Positions 36,375-44,702 of a stretch of 64,000 nt of DNA are shown here, in pieces. The DNA is from Burkholderia sp. PAMC 26561. Lineage in GTDB: Bacteria > Pseudomonadota > Gammaproteobacteria > Burkholderiales > Burkholderiaceae. Position numbers and translations under genes: made by a program. Under the pieces are notes generated by a model. The model was not told the origin of the DNA and did no database searches. It saw nothing but the letters and a program-made list of their open reading frames with translations. The stretch spans positions 2,790,001 to 2,854,000 of the forward strand of contig NZ_CP014306.1 of assembly GCF_001557535.2 (NCBI RefSeq), read 5' to 3'. Positions within the stretch are counted from its first letter, which is position 1. The number at the start of each line of letters is the position of its first letter.

Positions 36375-36398
36375 CATTCATTACATCGGAGTCCGAAT

Positions 36399-37793
36399 AT
36401 GCTGAGCACGGTACATGCAGGCGCAAGACTGGACCGGTTACCGACTTCATCGTTTCACCGGCGAATCTTGTGGCTGATCGGCGGTGGCATGTTCCTCGAT
36501 TCCTTCGATATCTACCTCGCCGGCGGGGTGCTTGGTGCGCTGTCGCGCAGCGGCTGGTCGAGCATGACGTTGAACGCGGCATTCCTGTCGTCGACCTTCA
36601 TCGGCATGTTGATCGGCGCGTTTACGGCCGGACTTCTGGGCGACGCCTACGGCCGGAAGTTCACCTATCAGTTCAACCTGGCGATCTTCGGTATTGCATC
36701 CATCGCGGGATCGCTTGCGCCAAGCATGAACTGGCTGATCGCCTGCCGCTTTTTCATGGGGCTCGGATTGGGGGCGGAGATCGTTGTCGGCTATGGCTCG
36801 ATAGGCGAATTCATTCCGCCGGCGGTGCGGGGAAAGTGGTCGGCGTATCTGTCGTTGATTACGAACTCCGCGCTGTTTTTCTCGACCTATATAGGCTATC
36901 TGATCATTCCTACGATCGGCTGGCGGGCGATGTTCGCAATTGTCGGCGTCGGCGCGCTCGGTGTCTGGGTGCTGCGCAAGAAAATGCCGGAGTCGCCGCG
37001 CTGGCTCGAATCCAAGGGACGCTTCGAGGAAGCTGAAGCCATCCTGGCGGGCATCGAGGCGGAGACTGCGCAAGGACGCGCGTTACCCGCGATCGTGGAA
37101 CCGGCGGCTGCTCCGATCAAGGCAACGTCGCTTGGCAGTCTGTTCCGGCCGCCGTTGTTGCGCCGGACGCTGCTCGCGGTGGTGATCCAGATCGCGATCA
37201 ACGTGGTGATCTACGGTTTTATCGTGTGGGTGCCCACCTTTCTGATCAAGCAGGGACACGGCATGGCGTCGTCTCTTGGCTACTCGTCGCTGATGGCGCT
37301 GGGCGGACCGGCGGGCGCGCTTGTGGGTGTGCTGATAGCGGACCGCGTCGGCCGCAAGAACGGACTCATCGGCGTTGGAATCCTTGCCGCCATCGTTGGG
37401 TGGCTGTACGGCAATTCCACCAGCGTGGAAATGGCGACGCTGCTCGGCTTTCTGCTCTTCACGATGACTTACCTGATGGTCGCGCTTGGCGTCGCGACAT
37501 ACATTCCTGAGCTGTTCGCCACCGAGAACCGGATGCGCGGCAATGGCATCGCCGGATCGGCCGGCCGCTTGTCGGGCATCGTCGCTCCGCAGATCGTCGT
37601 ACTCATGTATGCCACTGGCGGCATCAAGGACGTGCTGTCGGTCATTATCGGCGCATTGGTCCTGATGGTCGCCGTACTGGCCGTCTTCGGTGTCGAGACT
37701 AACCGCCGCTCGCTCGAAGAAATCGCGGTGGTCCCGGGCGATCCGTCGTTGCATCGCCCAGCCACGGACATTCCCAGCGAGCCGGTTCATTGA
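36399..37793 (+). CDS. MFS transporter, sugar/metabolite:H+ symporter type
   Basis: A 464-residue, 12-helix carrier with a large central loop (about residues 195-245). Motif GDAYGRKF follows helix 2, GLGLGAEIVVGYGSIGEF is in helix 4, and DRVGRKNGL is the second-half repeat; this places it with the sugar porter / aromatic-acid / MHS-like group. GGAG precedes ATG 36399, 24 bases after leuD-1. It is the presumed importer for the acid handled by module 1. Confidence 0.88.
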   Translation: MLSTVHAGARLDRLPTSSFHRRILWLIGGGMFLDSFDIYLAGGVLGALSRSGWSSMTLNAAFLSSTFIGMLIGAFTAGLLGDAYGRKFTYQFNLAIFGIASIAGSLAPSMNWLIACRFFMGLGLGAEIVVGYGSIGEFIPPAVRGKWSAYLSLITNSALFFSTYIGYLIIPTIGWRAMFAIVGVGALGVWVLRKKMPESPRWLESKGRFEEAEAILAGIEAETAQGRALPAIVEPAAAPIKATSLGSLFRPPLLRRTLLAVVIQIAINVVIYGFIVWVPTFLIKQGHGMASSLGYSSLMALGGPAGALVGVLIADRVGRKNGLIGVGILAAIVGWLYGNSTSVEMATLLGFLLFTMTYLMVALGVATYIPELFATENRMRGNGIAGSAGRLSGIVAPQIVVLMYATGGIKDVLSVIIGALVLMVAVLAVFGVETNRRSLEEIAVVPGDPSLHRPATDIPSEPVH

Positions 37794-37842
37794 CTGGTTT
37801 CGCTAATCTTTTTCTGTTCACTCATTTCAGAAGGTAATCGAC

Positions 37843-38715
37843 ATGACCGCTAATTCCCGTAGAAAAGCGCTGAAAGCACGACTCAATTCCGGCGAGATCG
37901 TTGTTGCGCCCGGCATCTTCGACATGATCTCGGTGCGTCTCGCGGACACGATGAACTTCGACTGCCTGTACATGACAGGCTTCGGTACGGTTGCGTCTTA
38001 TCTTGGCGAGCCGGACGCAGGGATTGCCACATACACCGACATGATCAATCGCGTCACGGCGTTTTGCGCGGCTGCCACGACCCCGCTTGTCTGCGACGCG
38101 GATACCGGCTACGGCGGACTGCTCAACATGGCGCATACGATTCGTGGCTACGAACGCGCAGGCGCGGCCGGCATCCAGATAGAGGACCAGGAGTTTCCAA
38201 AGAAATGCGGGCACACGCCTGGGCGCCGCGTGATTCCGATAGCCGACATGGTGAAGAAGATCCAGGTCGCGAGCGACGCGCGGGAGGACAAGGACTTCCA
38301 GATCATCGCGAGAACAGATGCACGGACAACGCTTGGCCTGGATGAAGCATTGCGCCGTGGCGAAGCCTACGCAAAAGCAGGTGCGGACGTCGTATTCATC
38401 GAGTCGCCGGAGACTGTGGAGGAACTCGAAACGATCGGCAAGTCGTTCGATATGCCCTTGCTGGTGAACGTGGTGGAGGGCGGCAGGACACCGCAACTGA
38501 CGCCGGCGGAGTTGCAGGAACTCGGCTTTTCGATTGCGATTTATCCGTCGGCGGGATTCTTGAGCGTCGCTCGCGCGCTCGAAAATGTATATGGCGAAAT
38601 AAAAGCGCTCAAGGGAACCACCGGCGCGGAGGCCAACATGATGCCGTTCAAAGCCATGTGCGAACTGATGGGCTTTCAGGCGGTCTGGGACTTCGACAAG
38701 GCCCATGCCGAGTGA
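37843..38715 (+). CDS. Isocitrate lyase / PEP mutase family C-C lyase
   Basis: A 290-residue (beta/alpha)8 enzyme that would cleave a 2-hydroxy di- or tricarboxylate to pyruvate or a related oxo acid plus a second acid. The catalytic signature KKCGH is at residues 120-124, Mg-binding acids lie in CDADTGYGG (85-91) and IEDQ, and the IARTDA strand is present. The family includes 2-methylisocitrate lyase, 2,3-dimethylmalate lyase and oxaloacetate decarboxylase. A LeuCD-type dehydratase followed by this lyase is the same pair of activities as dimethylmalate hydration and cleavage in nicotinate fermentation; that parallel is inference. AAGGT precedes the ATG. It is the last gene of module 1. Confidence 0.9.
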   Translation: MTANSRRKALKARLNSGEIVVAPGIFDMISVRLADTMNFDCLYMTGFGTVASYLGEPDAGIATYTDMINRVTAFCAAATTPLVCDADTGYGGLLNMAHTIRGYERAGAAGIQIEDQEFPKKCGHTPGRRVIPIADMVKKIQVASDAREDKDFQIIARTDARTTLGLDEALRRGEAYAKAGADVVFIESPETVEELETIGKSFDMPLLVNVVEGGRTPQLTPAELQELGFSIAIYPSAGFLSVARALENVYGEIKALKGTTGAEANMMPFKAMCELMGFQAVWDFDKAHAE

Positions 38716-38764
38716 TTGAAATTGAAGAGAACACGGCGATGAAAGGGATGGAGTCGCCTGTCAT

Positions 38765-38799
38765 CCAGCGCCGAATGGATCGCCGGAATTCGGCGCTGG
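38765..38799. repeat. 12-bp inverted repeat between convergent genes
   Basis: CCAGCGCCGAAT (38765-38776) and ATTCGGCGCTGG (38788-38799) form a perfect stem with an 11-base loop. No T run follows. It ends two bases before the stop of the truncated lyase gene, so it may be a shared 3' barrier and also marks the apparent deletion point. Confidence 0.7.
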
Positions 38800-38800
38800 C

Positions 38801-39076
38801 CTAGCCGGTGTCGGCATCTGCGATGAGCGGCAGCGTCGTGCATGCGACGATGCGTGCTGCATTGGCGACCATCTCGGTCATCGTCAGGAGGCCGTAGTCC
38901 GGCAGGCCGAACGACGCTGACGTACCCGCGCCGGTCATGTAGAGGGCTGAGAAACCCGCTTGCTCGGCGAGTCGTGCGGTCAGGCCATCATAAACGCCGG
39001 GTGCGACGGTCAATTGACCGCTGTCGAGCAACTGACGCAGGCGCTTCGAGCGTGAAGAGGCAACGGGGTCCGACAT
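38801..39076 (-). pseudogene. truncated isocitrate lyase / PEP mutase family gene
   Basis: This is a 91-residue frame from ATG 39076 (AAGGAG upstream) that aligns with the N-terminal third of the family: LTVAPGVYDGLTARLAEQAG, LYMTGAGTSAS, and LPLIADADTG. It stops exactly there, before the KKCGH catalytic motif. The complete paralogue at 37843 continues for about 200 more residues. The coding sequence is intact up to the end, so it may still be translated as the last gene of the CoA-transferase operon but cannot be an active lyase. Confidence 0.85.
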
Positions 39077-39098
39077 GCGCATCTCCTTCAGGGTGATT

Positions 39099-39956
39099 TC
39101 AGACCGCCAGGCGTTGTGCTTGCAGCAAAACGGCTTCCGCTTTCGCGGCGTAAGGGGCATCGATCATGATGCCATCGACAACGATCGCGCCTCGACCCAG
39201 CGCGCCGGCTTTCCGCCACGCCTCCACTACCTTGCGCGAAAAAGCGATTTCGGTCCCGCTTGGCATGAATGCCTCGTTGGCTGCCGCGATCTGCGTTGGA
39301 TGAATGCAGCTCTTGCCGCGAAAGCCGAGGGCTTTTGCGCGCATGGCTTCTTCGCGGAAGCCTGTTTGATCGGCGATATCCGGAAATGCGCCGTCAAAGG
39401 CGGCAATACCGGCTTCGCCCGCCGCGAACCGCACTGCAAGTTGCACGTGTTCGAGCGCGCCCGCGTGCTTGCGCCCGATGTCCAGCGGCTCGAAAAGATC
39501 GCCATACCCGATTTGCAAGCCCATGACACGCGGACTCGCCAAAGCAATGTCGGCGGCGAAACGCAAGCCGCGAGGCGACTCGACGTTCGCCAGGATCTTC
39601 AACGGCCGGCGATGAGCGCGCTGTTTTTCCAGTTCGCCGATTGCGCCGGCAAGCGTGGCGATATCGTTCGCCGACTCGGCCTTCGGCAGATTGACGATAT
39701 CGAAATCGAGGCCAACGAGCGCGTCGAGATCGGCGTCGAAATGCATAGAACCTAGCGGATTGATTCGGATGAGAATCACCTTCCCATGATCGCGATCGAG
39801 ATCGCGAACGAAGCGGGCTACGTCACCACGTGCATGTGCTTTCATCGTCTCCGGAACCGCGTCCTCCAGATCGATCGAGATTGCGTCGGCACTGCTGGCA
39901 AAGGCTTTCTGGAACAATTCGGGGCGCGCGCCCGGTACGAAGAGCTTGCTTCTCAT
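39099..39956 (-). CDS. HpcH/HpaI aldolase / CitE-like CoA-ester lyase, copy 1
   Basis: A 285-residue (beta/alpha)8 lyase. MRSKLFVPGARPELFQKA, SIDLEDAVPE (metal ligand region), INPLGS, and the GKSCIHPTQI segment near the C-terminus are typical of CitE-like malyl-CoA / citramalyl-CoA lyases. It would split an acyl-CoA such as citramalyl-CoA into a 2-oxo acid and an acyl-CoA. ATG 39956 is chosen by homology; a 13-residue extension overlaps the dioxygenase gene. It sits 16 bases after the dioxygenase in the CoA-transferase operon, which suits its likely substrate. Confidence 0.88.
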   Translation of the reverse strand: MRSKLFVPGARPELFQKAFASSADAISIDLEDAVPETMKAHARGDVARFVRDLDRDHGKVILIRINPLGSMHFDADLDALVGLDFDIVNLPKAESANDIATLAGAIGELEKQRAHRRPLKILANVESPRGLRFAADIALASPRVMGLQIGYGDLFEPLDIGRKHAGALEHVQLAVRFAAGEAGIAAFDGAFPDIADQTGFREEAMRAKALGFRGKSCIHPTQIAAANEAFMPSGTEIAFSRKVVEAWRKAGALGRGAIVVDGIMIDAPYAAKAEAVLLQAQRLAV

Positions 39957-39972
39957 GGGCGGATGGCTCACG

Positions 39973-41055
39973 TCAGTCGACCATCCGGCCCGCATTGCCT
40001 TCGAGCAGCAAGCGGTTATGGTGCGAGGGCATTTCGCTGAACGGCTTGCGATATTGCGACCACAAGCGCAAGTCCTCTGCCTTGTGGAAGACCTGCGAGT
40101 CAGGCATTGCAGGCCATGAAGCCGCGGTGAGCCACAGGCGCATCAGATGCCGCCGGTCCTCGAGCGCCTTTGCGTCCTGATAGTCGGTGCGGCCATGCAC
40201 CATCACGCGGTTATTGAGGAACTGGATGTCGCCATCGCGAAAGCCCATGTCGAGATAGAACTCCGGCGATGCCGAAATCTTCCGTACCTGATACAGCGCC
40301 TCCGATTCAAGCGCCGAGTACGGACGTTCACCGCTTTTCTCGGCGAGGCGCGCATATCCCGTCGGCAAATAACAGATGGTCTGTGGGCCTTCGCCTGTAA
40401 AGAACGGCACCTTGAATTCGCTGAACGTGCGCGTGGCACGGCGGCCGTCTTCGTCGGTACGCTTGAGGAACAGTCCATCGCGCAGCACCTCGAGCAGATC
40501 CGGCCGGTGTTCAAGCATGTGATTGTGCACGGCAACGGCACTCGAAATGCGGCTTTCGCCGCCGGAAATCGCCGTGCGCAAGCACATCAGGCCAATGATG
40601 TCGCAGGAGTCCGTGTGCATCAATTGACCGCCGCCCTTGCGATAACCGCGTGATTTCGGCTCGTAGTCGCTGACATCCATGACGTGCCCGAGCAGATCGC
40701 CAAGATACGACTGCGTGACCGGGCGGCTGATGTACGAGCCGAGACCAACGTAGATCTGCGCCATGTCGTCGTCGGAATATTTGTCGCGAGGCAGTCCCCG
40801 CAGCATCAGGAAGCCGCGACCATTGGCAAGGAAATGCGGCAGGTCGCGCATCAACTGGCCGACGCCATCCAGTGGAAACGTCTCTGGCGTGATGTCCGGA
40901 AAGTCGATGTTACCCAGCGCCTGCAGGTGGCGCAGCGCATGGTCGATCTCGGCAAGCTCGCTGGCGCTGAGCAGATGCAAACCCTCTTTGGTCCAGTCGA
41001 GGTCGGGACCTTTCCAGACTGCGGGGCTATCGATTGCTGATTCGATGGTACTCAT
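39973..41055 (-). CDS. TauD/TfdA-family Fe(II)/2-oxoglutarate dioxygenase
   Basis: A 360-residue non-haem iron oxygenase. The iron facial triad is His147 and Asp149 (LMHTDS) with distal His287 (MVHGRTDYQD); the 2-oxoglutarate Arg is probably Arg306 in RHLMRLWL. The family hydroxylates or cleaves small acids such as taurine, herbicides and betaines. Its place between a CoA-transferase (25 bases upstream) and a CitE-like lyase suggests it introduces a hydroxyl group or removes a substituent before CoA activation. Substrate unknown. Confidence 0.88.
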   Translation of the reverse strand: MSTIESAIDSPAVWKGPDLDWTKEGLHLLSASELAEIDHALRHLQALGNIDFPDITPETFPLDGVGQLMRDLPHFLANGRGFLMLRGLPRDKYSDDDMAQIYVGLGSYISRPVTQSYLGDLLGHVMDVSDYEPKSRGYRKGGGQLMHTDSCDIIGLMCLRTAISGGESRISSAVAVHNHMLEHRPDLLEVLRDGLFLKRTDEDGRRATRTFSEFKVPFFTGEGPQTICYLPTGYARLAEKSGERPYSALESEALYQVRKISASPEFYLDMGFRDGDIQFLNNRVMVHGRTDYQDAKALEDRRHLMRLWLTAASWPAMPDSQVFHKAEDLRLWSQYRKPFSEMPSHHNRLLLEGNAGRMVD

Positions 41056-41080
41056 TCACTGTCTCCAGTTGGAAATTGAT

Positions 41081-42337
41081 TCAGGCGACCGGCGCAATCA
41101 CCGCGTGCTCGCGGTCCGTTTCCACGATCACACCGTCGGTTACGAGTTTCCGATACGCAGCGTCGCCGAGAAGCGGGGCGAGGATTTCACCGCTATGCTC
41201 GCCCTTGAGCGGCGCCGGAAAGCGAAAGCCGCCAGGCGTTGCGGATAGACGCGGGACGACGTTGTGCATCGGCAACTGGCCGACTTCGTGATCGTCGACT
41301 TCCACGATGCTTTCCCGCTCGCACACGTAGTGGTCCTCGAGCAGGTCCGCAGCGTCGAAAACGGGGCCGGCGGTGACATCGGCGGCATCGAACAGTGCGC
41401 GATTCTCACTCAGCGTCCGCTCGCCGATAAACCCGCCTACGATGCGATCGATCTCTTCCACATGGGCCACCCGGGCGGCGTTGGTTGCATAGCGCACGTC
41501 GCTGGTCAGTTCGGGCTTGCCGATGGTCGCGAACAGCCGTTGCGCCATCGACTGTGTCGAGGTCGAAACGCAGAGCCATTTTCCATCCGCCGTCTTGTAG
41601 GTATTGCGCGGCGCCGTCGTGCCAGAGCGGCTGCCGGTGCGCGGCTTGATGCGGCCATTGAGCTTGAAGTTTGCAACCTGCGGCCCGAGAATCGAGAGCG
41701 TCGGTTCGAAGAGAGAGATGTCGAGCACTTGCCCGCAACCGCCGTTCACCCGCGTATGCCAGAGCGCCATCATCACCGCATTGGCGCCATAGATGCCGGT
41801 TGTCATGTCACCGAGGAACATGGGCGGCAGCACCGGTTCACGATCAGCGAAGCCATTCATTGACGCAAAGCCGGAATACCCTTCCACCAAAGTGCCGAAA
41901 CCAGGTTTGTTCCGGAAGATGCCGGTTTGCCCCCAGCCCGAAATCCGCGCAATGACGAGCCGTGGATTGCGCTCGTGGAGTCTTGCGGGCGCGAGTCCCA
42001 TTTCCTCCAGCGTGCCCGGTCGGAAACTTTCGACCAGCACATCGGCATCGTCGATCATGCGCGCTATGAGTTCGATTGCTTCCTTGCAACGAAAGTCGAC
42101 GCACACGCTCTTTTTGTTGCGCGCATACGTCTTCCAGAATATCTCGTAGCCGTCAGTCTTGAACGCACGCAAGGTATCGCCGGCAATGGGCTCGACCTTG
42201 ACGACATCTGCACCGAAATCGGCAAGCTGCAGAGTCAGCATATTGCCAGCCACGAGGCGCGACAGGTCCACGACCCTCAAGCCCTGCAGCGGGCCGTTTT
42301 CATCGTGTGAGAATTCCTTCTTGTGCAGCTTTGACAT
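41081..42337 (-). CDS. CaiB/BaiF family (family III) CoA-transferase, copy 1
   Basis: A 418-residue formyl-CoA-transferase-type enzyme that moves CoA between acids. LQGLRVVDLSRLVAGN, QLADFGADVVKVEP, NKKSV(CVDF) and the catalytic Asp region (FLGDMTTGIYG) are present. ATG 42337 is preferred over 42367. It is the first gene of the minus-strand operon CoA-transferase - dioxygenase - CitE-like lyase - truncated lyase, directly downstream of a 21-bp palindrome that probably binds the divergent IclR protein. Confidence 0.9.
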   Translation of the reverse strand: MSKLHKKEFSHDENGPLQGLRVVDLSRLVAGNMLTLQLADFGADVVKVEPIAGDTLRAFKTDGYEIFWKTYARNKKSVCVDFRCKEAIELIARMIDDADVLVESFRPGTLEEMGLAPARLHERNPRLVIARISGWGQTGIFRNKPGFGTLVEGYSGFASMNGFADREPVLPPMFLGDMTTGIYGANAVMMALWHTRVNGGCGQVLDISLFEPTLSILGPQVANFKLNGRIKPRTGSRSGTTAPRNTYKTADGKWLCVSTSTQSMAQRLFATIGKPELTSDVRYATNAARVAHVEEIDRIVGGFIGERTLSENRALFDAADVTAGPVFDAADLLEDHYVCERESIVEVDDHEVGQLPMHNVVPRLSATPGGFRFPAPLKGEHSGEILAPLLGDAAYRKLVTDGVIVETDREHAVIAPVA

Positions 42338-42385
42338 GGGTTTCCCGAGCGTTGCGCATTGAGGCACTGAATTCAGGTTACACAG

Positions 42386-42406
42386 AAATAGACATGATGT
42401 CTATTT
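42386..42406. promoter_or_regulatory. IclR-type operator, site A (perfect palindrome)
   Basis: The half-site AAATAGACAT is followed, after one central G, by its exact complement, giving a 21-base palindrome. It lies 48 bases before the CoA-transferase start and 116 before the IclR start. A near copy (17 of 21 identical) lies before the other two transcription units of this module. Confidence 0.8.
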
Positions 42407-42522
42407 AAGCAGACGGCCGCGCCTTGCGGAGTGCCCTGAATTGCTTTACTTTTAGGCCGCGCGCGGGGCGCGAGACGCTGACCCCGCATAACATTGACGA
42501 ACGAAATCATTGGCAACACGAC

Positions 42523-43260
42523 ATGGCAAATCCAGCCGATACAGGCGTAGCAGCCGTGAACAGGGCGCTGAGCATTCTCAAGGCGTTCGAAGAAAGCGTC
42601 GACGGCATGACGCTCGCCGATCTCACGGCGGCAACGGGTCTCTATCACAGCACCATCCTTCGTTTGTGCGAGTCGCTGGAAAGCTTCGGCTACCTCAAGC
42701 GTCTTGCCGATGGCCGCTACATGCTCGGCCCCACGCTGTTCCATCTCGGCATGATCTACCAGGGCTCGTTCCGGCTACAGGACTACGCGTTGCCGGTGCT
42801 GCGCGAACTGGTCAAGCAGACAGGCGAGACCGCGGCTGTCTACGTGAGGGAAGACGACGTGCGCCTGTGTCTCTATCGGCTGGAATGGCAACGCTCCGTA
42901 CGTATGCATGTGCGCGAAGGAGAGCGTCTCACGCTCGAAAAGGGCGCCGCCGGCAAAGTGCTGCTCGCCTTCGCAGGCGACAAGGGCGCGACGCTCAAGA
43001 AAGTCCGTGACGCGGGCTATGCCGTGTCCCTTGGTGAACGCGATGCCGAGAGCGCTGCCATTGCAGTGCCCGTGTTCGGTGTGGGGCAGAAACTGATATG
43101 TGCGATATCGCTGGGCATTCCTCGCTACCGGTTCGACAAGAAGGAATTCAAACTCTATCTGCCGTTCGTGATGCGAGCCGGCGCCGAGCTGACTACTGCC
43201 CTCGGCGGTGATCCTGCACTGTTCGAACCGCCGTTCGCGCCAAGCGATGTCATGCGCTGA
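42523..43260 (+). CDS. IclR family transcriptional regulator
   Basis: A 245-residue regulator from ATG 42523 (MANPADTG). An N-terminal winged helix (VNRALSILKAFEES, GLYHSTILRLCESLESFGYL) precedes the IclR effector domain, with YVREDDVRLCLYR and AAIAVPVFG. IclR proteins sense small carboxylic or aromatic acids. It is divergent from the CoA-transferase operon and convergent, at 6 bases, with an MFS gene. Both, together with leuC-2, have the same palindrome in their control regions. Confidence 0.92.
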   Translation: MANPADTGVAAVNRALSILKAFEESVDGMTLADLTAATGLYHSTILRLCESLESFGYLKRLADGRYMLGPTLFHLGMIYQGSFRLQDYALPVLRELVKQTGETAAVYVREDDVRLCLYRLEWQRSVRMHVREGERLTLEKGAAGKVLLAFAGDKGATLKKVRDAGYAVSLGERDAESAAIAVPVFGVGQKLICAISLGIPRYRFDKKEFKLYLPFVMRAGAELTTALGGDPALFEPPFAPSDVMR

Positions 43261-43266
43261 TGCTCT

Positions 43267-44481
43267 CTAGGCTTGCGCGTTCACGAGCGGTACTGCGCGT
43301 CGCGACATCTGCGTCTGGAGGAATGCAAAGCACACGGCGCCGATCAGCAGTGCGCCGATCATGAAGATGAACCCGCCGTTGTACGACCCGCTCGTCTTCA
43401 CGATCGCGCCTACCACCAGGGGCGCCGTCAACCCGCCAATCTGTCCGCCCGTGTTGATGAAGCCGGCATAGCCGCCGCGCGCGCCTTCGGGCGCCAGGTG
43501 CGCGACGAGACCGGCGTACGGCGAAAGGCTGCCGTAGAGCAGGAAAGCCGCCGCGGAGAGGCCGGCGATGCACATTGCGGGGTCGTCGGCGGTGAAAGTG
43601 AAGTACAGCGCGATCGCGGTGCCGGTGTAGCCAAGCGCAAGCATGACTGGACGCTTGCGATGCAGCGTGCCGCTCCCCAGCGTGCCGAAAACGATCAGTC
43701 CAAGAAAACCGAACAGGTACGGGATCGATGCCGCGAAGCCGAGCGCCTTCAAATCGATATGCCGTTGTGCCGAAAGATAGCTCGGCACCCAGCCGAGGAA
43801 GCCCCAATACCCGATGCTGAACGTCATGTATCCGAAAAACAGCAGCCACGTGCTTTTCAGTCTGATGAATGTCTTCCAGTGTGCGCGACGTTCCGCACGT
43901 TCCGCCAGCGATGATTTCGCGCCCGCGACTTGCGGCGGAATCATCGCGTAGATCAGAATCGAGACGATCACGCCAGGAATCGCGAAGAAGAAAAATACGT
44001 GCTGCCACGGACCGCGCACGAGCAGCCAAACGACGACCGGCGCGACCACCGCCGGACCGATTGCGAGCGCGCTCAGCCACACACTGTGCGCGCGGGCGGC
44101 GTCCTTCGAGCTGAAGTTGTCAGCGACCAGTTTGTAGACCGCTGCATTGCACGATCCCTCTGACAATCCAAAGCAGAAGCGCACCATCACCATTGCCGTC
44201 ACGGTCGACACCAGACCGGTCAATCCCGTGAACAGTGAGAACAGGAGCGGCGCGACGACCAGCAGGGCCTTTGTGCCGAAGCGGTCCGACAGCATGCCGC
44301 CCGGCAGTTGCATCAGCGCGTAGCCAAGCGCGAACGCGGCGAAGATCACGCCAAGCTGGGCGGCGTCGAGGTGCAAGGCTTTCATCATCGATGGTGCGGC
44401 TACCGAGATGCTGACCCGGTCCAGGTAGTTCACGAACTGCAGCAGCCACGTCAGCATCAGCAGCTTGTACCTAAGGCTCAT
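43267..44481 (-). CDS. MFS transporter, anion:cation symporter (ACS) family
   Basis: A 404-residue, 12-helix carrier with the ACS-type start LQFVNYLDRVSISVAAPSMMKAL and motif GGMLSDRFGTK. The ACS family moves organic anions such as hexuronates, phthalates, tartrate and allantoate. GGAG lies upstream of ATG 44481. It is divergent from leuC-2 and shares the second IclR-type site with it, so it is the likely importer for module 2. Confidence 0.88.
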   Translation of the reverse strand: MSLRYKLLMLTWLLQFVNYLDRVSISVAAPSMMKALHLDAAQLGVIFAAFALGYALMQLPGGMLSDRFGTKALLVVAPLLFSLFTGLTGLVSTVTAMVMVRFCFGLSEGSCNAAVYKLVADNFSSKDAARAHSVWLSALAIGPAVVAPVVVWLLVRGPWQHVFFFFAIPGVIVSILIYAMIPPQVAGAKSSLAERAERRAHWKTFIRLKSTWLLFFGYMTFSIGYWGFLGWVPSYLSAQRHIDLKALGFAASIPYLFGFLGLIVFGTLGSGTLHRKRPVMLALGYTGTAIALYFTFTADDPAMCIAGLSAAAFLLYGSLSPYAGLVAHLAPEGARGGYAGFINTGGQIGGLTAPLVVGAIVKTSGSYNGGFIFMIGALLIGAVCFAFLQTQMSRRAVPLVNAQA

Positions 44482-44551
44482 GTCTTCTCCATGTGATTTT
44501 TCGACAGCTCTGGATTCTCGACCGGTGATGATTCTGGATTGTCGGTCTTAA

Positions 44552-44572
44552 AAACAGACATACTGTCTATTC
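44552..44572. promoter_or_regulatory. IclR-type operator, site B
   Basis: The sequence AAACAGACAT followed by ACTGTCTATTC agrees with site A (42386-42406) at 17 of 21 positions and keeps the core AGACA-n3-TGTCT dyad. It lies 70 bases before the MFS start and 130 before leuC-2. Confidence 0.75.
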
Positions 44573-44702
44573 GGAGTTTATGGGAGCTGTCTGCGCGCTG
44601 CAAGCACGTTTGAGGCAGGGATTACCCGCGTTTTTCCTGCGCGGAAATCAATAGCAGAATGCTCAGGCGCGCGTTGCGCCCGCATCGGATGAAGGAAGGT
44701 CC

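Noticed and set aside
38765..38799. Inverted repeat called as end of a mobile element
   Set aside because: There is no transposase gene, no target duplication and no second copy in the window.
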